From Cryoendolithus antarcticus (taxonomy: Eukaryota; Ascomycota; Dothideomycetes; Cladosporiales; Cladosporiaceae), in assembly GCA_002077065.1 (NCBI GenBank), contig NAJO01000086.1, positions 6,092-68,847 on the forward strand: 62,756 nt of DNA, written 5' to 3'. The notes beneath the pieces were generated by a model. That model was given only the letters and a program-made list of their open reading frames with translations, searched no databases and was not told where the DNA came from. This document shows positions 56,620-62,756 of this stretch, piece after piece. Each line of letters starts with the position of its first letter. Position 1 is the first letter of the stretch. The translations under genes and the position numbers were made by a program.

Positions 56620-56869
56620 AAGTTCTCCCTGCGGCTTCCACATTCCTGTGGCTAGCACATATCTATTTGTAGAGCTCGTGCGCAGCGAGGCCAGCAGCAA
56701 GTAGATAAGCAGACAGAGCCCATCCGCTTCCGGAAGTTGTTTAGTGAGTTGCTCATCTCGGGTTTGAGACAGGTGCATAGTCGCCCGCAAAGTCTGCAGG
56801 CCACAGTGACAGGTTCAGCGTATGACCAATTTCAGATGCGCGGCTAGTCCACTGCTGCTACGTCATATA

Positions 56870-57580
56870 GCGGACGGGTTCAACGTTCCTGTAATCCTCT
56901 TACTGTGTCTGAAGTAGCTAGGAGATTCAATACCTATAGGAGCATACATAGCAGACAGATTTTTAGAAAGTCAGGCCAAAAGACCAATGTAGAGAAGGAG
57001 CAAAAATTATAGACAAAGAAGAGAGAACTGCAAGCAAGAAATGCAGGCAGTACTTGTTGACCATATCACGAGGCTCTTTGAGTGGTGCCTACGACCCATA
57101 TCAGCGATGGTATCCTTCTCGGCCTTCCGCGCCTATAGCAAAAGGCCTGGCAAGAATTAGTCTGCAGCAATCAGAGCTAGATATAGAAAATTTCTTGATA
57201 GCAACATGCCTCAGCACCATCAACCTTGCGAGGCATAAGGCTGACTCCAAGCCTTCATATAGACAGTATTCCACTGTTCAGAAGCAAAAGATTGATGGAC
57301 TCAGTATGCAACACTGCCTCAGAACTGCCGTAACATGGACGGGAAAGGATACCTCATAGGCCGCCTCTGAAGAACTACGAGAATTCATCTCTTAGAGGCC
57401 TTGATGAGGTAATAGAGGCTTCTAATCACTGGCCAAGAGGGCTCTAGAGGGTAGAAAACTATTGCGCCCGCTATTTGTGCAGATGGTAACTTAGCTCACT
57501 ACCACCTGCTCTAATCTACAACGCCGTTAACAGTGACCTTCAAACCTTATAGCTTCATAATTATAATCTAAAAAAGCATC
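56870..57580 (+). pseudogene. pogo-like transposase pseudogene
   Basis: Multi-frame plus-strand blocks follow the pogo plan: VSEVARRFNTYRSIHSR (helix-turn-helix), VEKEQKL...KRELQ, the CENP-B-type segment (SFSAFRAYSKRPGKN), then NCRNMDGKGYLIGRL (first-Asp block, usually NIYNMDEKGFLIG), TIAPAICADGNL and PPALIYNAVNSDLQT. The Asp is kept, but at least eight stops and several frame changes are present. Inverted repeats not identified. Confidence 0.7.
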
Positions 57581-60500
57581 CTAGCTAGTTTGCTAGCTCT
57601 CGCAATAGCTCGACTGCGGTCCGTCCCTGCGTCGCGAGACACCCTGTGTAAAGAGACACTCTCGCGCTTTGGACCTCTCACACACTCTCTCAAAAATATC
57701 GATATGCTATCCAGCTCTTGTCATTCTGCTCCCAATTTTCCACCACGACGGTGGTGCGCGGGCAGATCGACTGCAGGCTGATCGTGCTGTCGATTGACTC
57801 GTCGACGCTGTCCATTGTCGCCCCAGCTCTCCGCTGTGCCTGAAGACAGACGAGCACGCAGACGAGGCACAAAGTAGGTTCATCGGGTCCGTCGTGACGG
57901 TCGACATCCCCCGCATACGATCACCTGCAAACTGAGGCAATCACTGACTGACGCTGAATCATCTAACGAGCAAGACCGAATTCTGAAATGAGCAGTCTCA
58001 GGCGCAGGTGGCTGCAGCCGTTGATGAGAGTGACCGATACCGCTCATCCGACCGGGTCTGATCGGTCTGACTCACCTTCTTCGACGCAAAGATATGGCCG
58101 TCACGATTTTGGTCCGACTGTGATATCTCATACCTTTCAGCGGTAAGTAGAGCCTCAGAAATCTCGTCGTGATGCAGCGGTGGCGGCTAGATTGCTTCTA
58201 GAAGCTTCTGTAGATGCGCGGCTACTATTTGTGGCGCGGTACGAACTTGTAGTCACCGAGGCTATTGAAGCCTTGTCATGTTATAGTATAGATTATGATA
58301 CCTAATAGCAAATAGTTGGTTCAGGTACTTTAAATATGGATCTTGAACGCTTCGATACTATTACTGCGAAGTATCATAGATATAACGTAAGCCGATATCT
58401 CGAAACCACATCATACTAGGACGCATAATTCTCAATTCAGCTTAGCAGTACATCAGCTTCAAGTCCAGCCTGCCATCGCTGCAGTCTCCGCTTAAAATCG
58501 GTACTTAGGACACATTCTATGTGCTAGGGTGTCTGTTGAAGACTATGCAACGTCATTTATACCATACATCGTCGAAGACCAATTTGTTGCATGAAGTCGT
58601 ACTGATAGACGTGCTGGCCTCAGATTGCTAAAGTGATTGAAGTAGTTTCCGGCCAATTGTGCCCTCTTCCGGCGGGTCTATCACCACGGCCTGTTGCACT
58701 CGAGCCGCGGCACTCTCTGTTCCCGCATCGCCCTTGATTTCCGCTATCTTTACCTCTATGTCTTTCAGGCACGCTGACCTTGTGGCTGATCTACGCTACG
58801 AAGGAAACAAGCGTTGAAACGAGGACGCCTCTCTGATGATCGGTATCCGCTCTCCGTTGATAAGGGGCGGTCCTGCGATAGGCCACTAAGTCGAGCTCGA
58901 ATCGTCCATCGAATGCGGGAGCGCGTGTCGGTTATAAATGTACTATGCGACTCAGCCACCACTTTCCGCAACCTCGAGGCGACGGCAGCAAATTCGTGCG
59001 AAGCATTCCCAGCCGCTGGAAAGCGAACGCCGTACGGAGATATGTAGGCCAATGCTTGGTGAGACGCTCAACGGCTTAGTGGGGCACACACATAGGCAAA
59101 GGTATACCTGATCATGACATCGGCGTTCTCTATGAGCGACACCTCGGCCGTAAATCGTACGAGAAACGTGCCTCACATACCCTAGAGCACTTGTCGGCGG
59201 TTGCCTACGTTATCTACTGGCAATAGTCCTTGTCTTTACTACGTATAGCACATTAAAGTTGTTTTCTACAGCGACAGTGCCCTAGAGGGGTCATAGTCTT
59301 AGTCTAAGTGGTCGGGCACATTCGAGCAGAGCTTTTCCGATTAACGAAAGGTATTTCGAAATGCTCGACACATCGGAACGCTTGAACATATCTGTGACAC
59401 CTGTAGAACGAGTATACCTGCCGCTGAGTGTCGCCAGTTACTTAGAGCTCTAGACGAATGTGGCCTACGAAGTAACTCCTACATTGTCGCGAGCTAGAAG
59501 GTCTGTATGTACCCTTGACCGTCTATAACATCTCCGCCACTTCGGAAGCCCTACGCTTGTCGGTCTCGCCGAAATCGTTCATGCTGACATACTAGCAAAA
59601 TTCAAGCATCTAGTCTGGCTTGGCGCCGGAGGAATTGACGGTAACGAAGCGGCGGCGGTCGGGTCTTTCTTCTATCTAGAGTGACTCTGCATAATCCTTC
59701 ACGGCGTGGACGAACGGGTATGTGGCAACACCTTCGACATAGTAGTCATTTCATCGCTTAGAGGTTATTTCGACGCTGCAGGGGTTACTATGGTTCCTGA
59801 CTACAAAGCTTGAACTAGATATGGAATCGATGCCGTCACGCACTCATCGTACTACAACTCTTACGCAATGCCTGGTTTTCATTGGACTGCGAACGTTAGT
59901 GACATTCTTCAGGGAAGCTCGTCTAAGGGTGGACGTATGCCATGTGCTTATTGTTGGGTGCTCTACAGTCTGCTTCCCGTGTCTGGCAATTCCGCATCCC
60001 TGCCGTCAACGAGGCTAATATAGCGCGGACACCACGAACATGGGCAGGAATACGTCACGTGTTGGGAATCTTGTGACTTGGTACCTTATCCGTTCTAAAC
60101 ACTGATGCAACCCGCTATTAGAGGTGACTGTTAGTGCTGACGTGCTACTAGCTCCTTGGGTATGTTCTGATCGCTAGCGATTTCCCGTTTCCACTAAATT
60201 TCGAGATTTGAGTAGATATGTTAAGAGTAGGACAGAACGACGACATGCACAGATCAAAGTTTCGGCTGACCTATGGCTTGGAGCCCTAGAAACAACCTTT
60301 GGCTGTTAGACAGCTGACATCCACAGTACTTGCCCCGCCGCCGTCGTCGCAAAATCGGTGGTTCGGAAGGTTCGGAAGTCCGTGAAATCCGTGTTGGGGT
60401 GATCATGCGAGGGTTTCTACTTAGTCAGTTGCGCACCGACAAGTTGTTGAATGTGTACGACAGCCTACATACGACACCTAGGATTCGAGAAGTGCATGAC

Positions 60501-60997
60501 ACACGGCGTATGCTTGGCTGTCTCATCGCGAAGTGTTAGGTGCGTAGGTCGACAAGGATGATATCGTGATGTACGAAGGACGAAAGCTTGGTGTCGCAGT
60601 TCGAAGTTATAACGCGACGAGGCGCTGCGCGGGTCTACGCACGGCAGCACGCATGTGACACCCAGATTGCTCTCCTCACCTCGTGTCTTCCACTGAGAGA
60701 CTACGTCTGCATGCTATGCTATTTGGACGAAGCCCAATGTAATACCGCATACCTAAGGTAGACATCGAAATCGTGTGTACCTCTGCGCTCATGCAGACTG
60801 TGGTTCATCCGTGATATAGCCATTACGTGGTAGACCTCGACATCCGATATATTTGCATTCTCTCGTAGTCAGGACGTGGAGCAGTCTCAAAATGATTCAA
60901 TATGTACATATCATCGTGCAAGTATATTCGTCAACTCAGACGAGGGATGAGGAACAGTTGGTCTGGCCCGGGAGATAGACACCCCGAGCTCCTTGTG
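57581..60997. other. gene-poor, eroded block
   Basis: Stop-dense with short ORFs (58765-59052 minus, 59821-60018 plus, 60330-60539 plus with an Arg/Lys-rich start). No family recognised. No RNA gene, LTR or long repeat seen. Confidence 0.45.
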
Positions 60998-62756
60998 TCA
61001 ACGGTGCTCGAGTAGGCAGCGTCGTATGATCGACATCCCGCGGCCGAACGGACAGTCGTCCACTCCGCGTCCAGTATTTTGCCTGTATATCGCCAGCGTA
61101 TTTGCTACCTTGTCGAGGTCCGCCATTGCTGCCATGGTTTCGTCGCTAGGCGCAGCGGGCTTGACCTCAACTAAGGTATCTACGTATGTACGCAGATGCT
61201 CCGTATTTAACGCGCGGCGGATTGTCGCGACTATCTCGTCGCAAGTGCGATGCTGGCGTCCAAGTACAACCTTGGCCTTACTTCCTGACACGGTTGTAAG
61301 ATTTCGAGCGCACTTTACGACCTTTTCTGACGCTGCTAAGCCAAGAGCCATGACGAGCGTATCACCGGCCGATCGGTCACCTTTGACAGCATTGCTGAGC
61401 ACGTTGTGTACTATGTACTGCTCTAACGCCAGAACGGCGGTAGCAATGAGGGCTGCGAGGGTCCTCCCACTGCAATGTTTCAGCTCAACGAGTGCCGCAT
61501 CTATCTCTACATCCACCAAAGGTAAGGGGTTCGATAGGCTAGACTTAGTTTTCCGAGTTAGGAGCGAACGCCCCTCGGTATCCTGCAGATCGAAGGCTGA
61601 AGCGATAGCGCATGTGCCATTCTGGTTGTCAATGAAACGAGGTTTCAATCGTGCAGGCCATTCAGCCTGCTGACCATCGCTGTCAGATATCAGGACTTGC
61701 ACCATCTCGTTTTGAACGACCTGGCACAAAAAAGCTTCCCGAAGCTCGCCATTATCGTGGATGACGGATTTGATACGGTGCGCAGATGCGCTTATGTGAT
61801 ATCGGAGTTGACTGTTCATGCTAAATCCAGATGCCCTTTCTAAGCCCATGAATATGGGTGCCATGGCATTGAGGGCATGATTCTGGGTCATTAGTGTCAA
61901 CGCCTGATCTGAGTTGTCCCTGCATATGCCGGAAATCAAGACTTCACGGCTGCTTTCCTCGAGGCTGTACCAGCCCGCCTGCGAGAACTTGAGCAATTTG
62001 AGCAGTCCATCTGCATGTATAGACATGATTGGCACTGGAGTCTTGCTCAAGACGAACCCTGATGGATTGATGAAATGGCCTTCGGACTTGCGTTTGGCGA
62101 ACAGTTTCGTTGTGTACATGGACTCGGGCCATGGTGCGAAGTCGATATCGGCGAATGACGCAGTGTCGAACCGCCGGTTACCGATGGTGACTCCACCGGA
62201 CTCATCGTACACATACTCGCCTGCTTCGCCTAGGCCACCAAGTCGATTATGGATTTCGGGAGTCGTGTGACGAGGGGTCACAGCGTATCGGAAACCTTGC
62301 TCGTCCAGGGCTCTGGGTATGCCAAGGGCCACCCGCCACAACACGGAGTGCAGCATATCAAATAGACCGAGCTGTCCGTGGATTCCTTTATTGTTCTGCC
62401 TGACAAGAGGCTGGCTCCTCTCATTGAGGATGCGAGATTTACCCGTGAGGGAGCAGGCAAGCTCACAGAGCCGCATCGTATCTCGGTGAACAAGGCCCGC
62501 GCAGGCTGTAGGGGTGAACAAGTTGGATTGGTCTGATCCTCTCCCGACGCTCTCTATTCTAGTCGCAGAATAGCTCTCTGGGCGCTCACATGTACTCCGC
62601 AAGAGTGCAATAGTCTGACGAGGGATCAAGTTCTGATGCTGAACAAGCGCACCAAAGGACGAGAAGGCTGCCACAAATTTCTCGGTCTCGGTCAAGGCAG
62701 TAGAGTTGGGGCCCGCGAGATCGCCGACCAAGCTGCCACGATACTTCAGGGCGACA
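60998..62756 (-). CDS. large orphan protein, 5' end beyond window
   Basis: The minus-strand frame is open from the right edge to a stop at 60998, at least 585 codons without a frame lesion. It looks globular: mixed helices and strands (QLGLFDMLHSVLWRVALGIP, VSGSKAKVVLGRQHRTCDEI, ADLDKVANTLAIYRQNTGRG). There are no membrane segments, no obvious Cys/His metal site and no nucleotide-binding loop that I can identify. The start codon lies outside the window. A 226-codon plus-strand ORF inside it (60993-61673) is its shadow. I do not recognise the family. Confidence 0.7.
   Translation of the reverse strand, partial: VALKYRGSLVGDLAGPNSTALTETEKFVAAFSSFGALVQHQNLIPRQTIALLRSTCERPESYSATRIESVGRGSDQSNLFTPTACAGLVHRDTMRLCELACSLTGKSRILNERSQPLVRQNNKGIHGQLGLFDMLHSVLWRVALGIPRALDEQGFRYAVTPRHTTPEIHNRLGGLGEAGEYVYDESGGVTIGNRRFDTASFADIDFAPWPESMYTTKLFAKRKSEGHFINPSGFVLSKTPVPIMSIHADGLLKLLKFSQAGWYSLEESSREVLISGICRDNSDQALTLMTQNHALNAMAPIFMGLERASGFSMNSQLRYHISASAHRIKSVIHDNGELREAFLCQVVQNEMVQVLISDSDGQQAEWPARLKPRFIDNQNGTCAIASAFDLQDTEGRSLLTRKTKSSLSNPLPLVDVEIDAALVELKHCSGRTLAALIATAVLALEQYIVHNVLSNAVKGDRSAGDTLVMALGLAASEKVVKCARNLTTVSGSKAKVVLGRQHRTCDEIVATIRRALNTEHLRTYVDTLVEVKPAAPSDETMAAMADLDKVANTLAIYRQNTGRGVDDCPFGRGMSIIRRCLLEHR

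Noticed and set aside
60993..61673. 226-codon plus-strand ORF
   Set aside because: It lies inside the longer, better minus-strand ORF and has a low-complexity Ser/Arg composition typical of an antisense shadow.
1..62756. Starship captain (DUF3435 tyrosine recombinase), tRNA or rRNA genes, CRISPR, LTR pairs
   Set aside because: Looked for while reading; none recognised. Absence by eye is not proof, and a tRNA scan and self-alignment would settle it.

Overview
The window looks like accessory DNA from a filamentous ascomycete (Pezizomycotina; Dothideomycetes is my guess, not shown). Evidence: short 48-98 nt introns with GTRNGT donors and CTRAY branch points, and protein families typical of these fungi: a DUF6606 giant protein, an OTT_1508-like deaminase, a PDDEXK_12-type nuclease, an Est1-type protein, an APH-like kinase, a fungal SIRT5-like sirtuin and fungal BTB proteins. 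Decayed pogo/Fot1-like and Plavaka-like transposons surround them. Many dead genes carry stops that fit C-to-T or G-to-A change (TGG to TGA, CAA to TAA), as expected if repeat-induced point mutation (RIP) has acted; this is inferred by eye.

Layout. 1-2.5 kb: a pogo/Fot1 transposase remnant, a broken EXD1-like 3'-5' exonuclease gene and a second pogo fragment. 2.5-8.2 kb: no convincing gene. 8.3-11.8 kb: three co-directional genes, namely a predicted winged-helix-like/coiled-coil protein, a small dsRNA-binding-domain protein and an OTT_1508-like deaminase with an intact active-site motif. 12.5-15.8 kb: only the N-terminal third or less of a DUF6606/DUF3638-type giant protein, with three in-frame stops and a frameshift. 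15.9-16.8 kb: a decaying coiled-coil gene. 17.5-20.5 kb: an intact sirtuin, an APH-fold kinase lacking its expected metal-binding Asp, and a two-exon fungal gene of unknown function. 21.8-22.9 kb: a BTB/POZ gene with one stop and one frameshift. 24.1-25.5 kb: an intact PD-(D/E)XK nuclease-like gene. 28 kb: a T1/KCTD-type BTB gene with a frameshift. 33-36 kb: pogo fragments around an O-methyltransferase pseudogene. 38.6-41.2 kb: an intact Est1-type gene. 42.2-43.4 kb: a zinc-type alcohol dehydrogenase pseudogene. 44-48.5 kb: TpA-rich, gene-poor DNA. 48.6-52.3 kb: a pogo fragment, a DPBB expansin-like gene with an early TAA, a Plavaka-like remnant and a retrotransposon Gag-like remnant. 55.2-56.6 kb: an orphan Cys-motif gene. 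56.9-57.6 kb: a pogo transposase pseudogene. 61.0 kb to the right edge: a long orphan ORF on the minus strand, cut by the window end.

No metabolic pathway is intact. What survives is biased to nucleic-acid and signalling or defence-like enzymes: a deaminase, a dsRNA-binding protein, a nuclease, a sirtuin, a kinase and an Est1-like protein. The most interesting unit is the dsRBD gene directly followed by the deaminase gene, the two halves of an ADAR-like architecture in separate genes. Calling this a system is inference.
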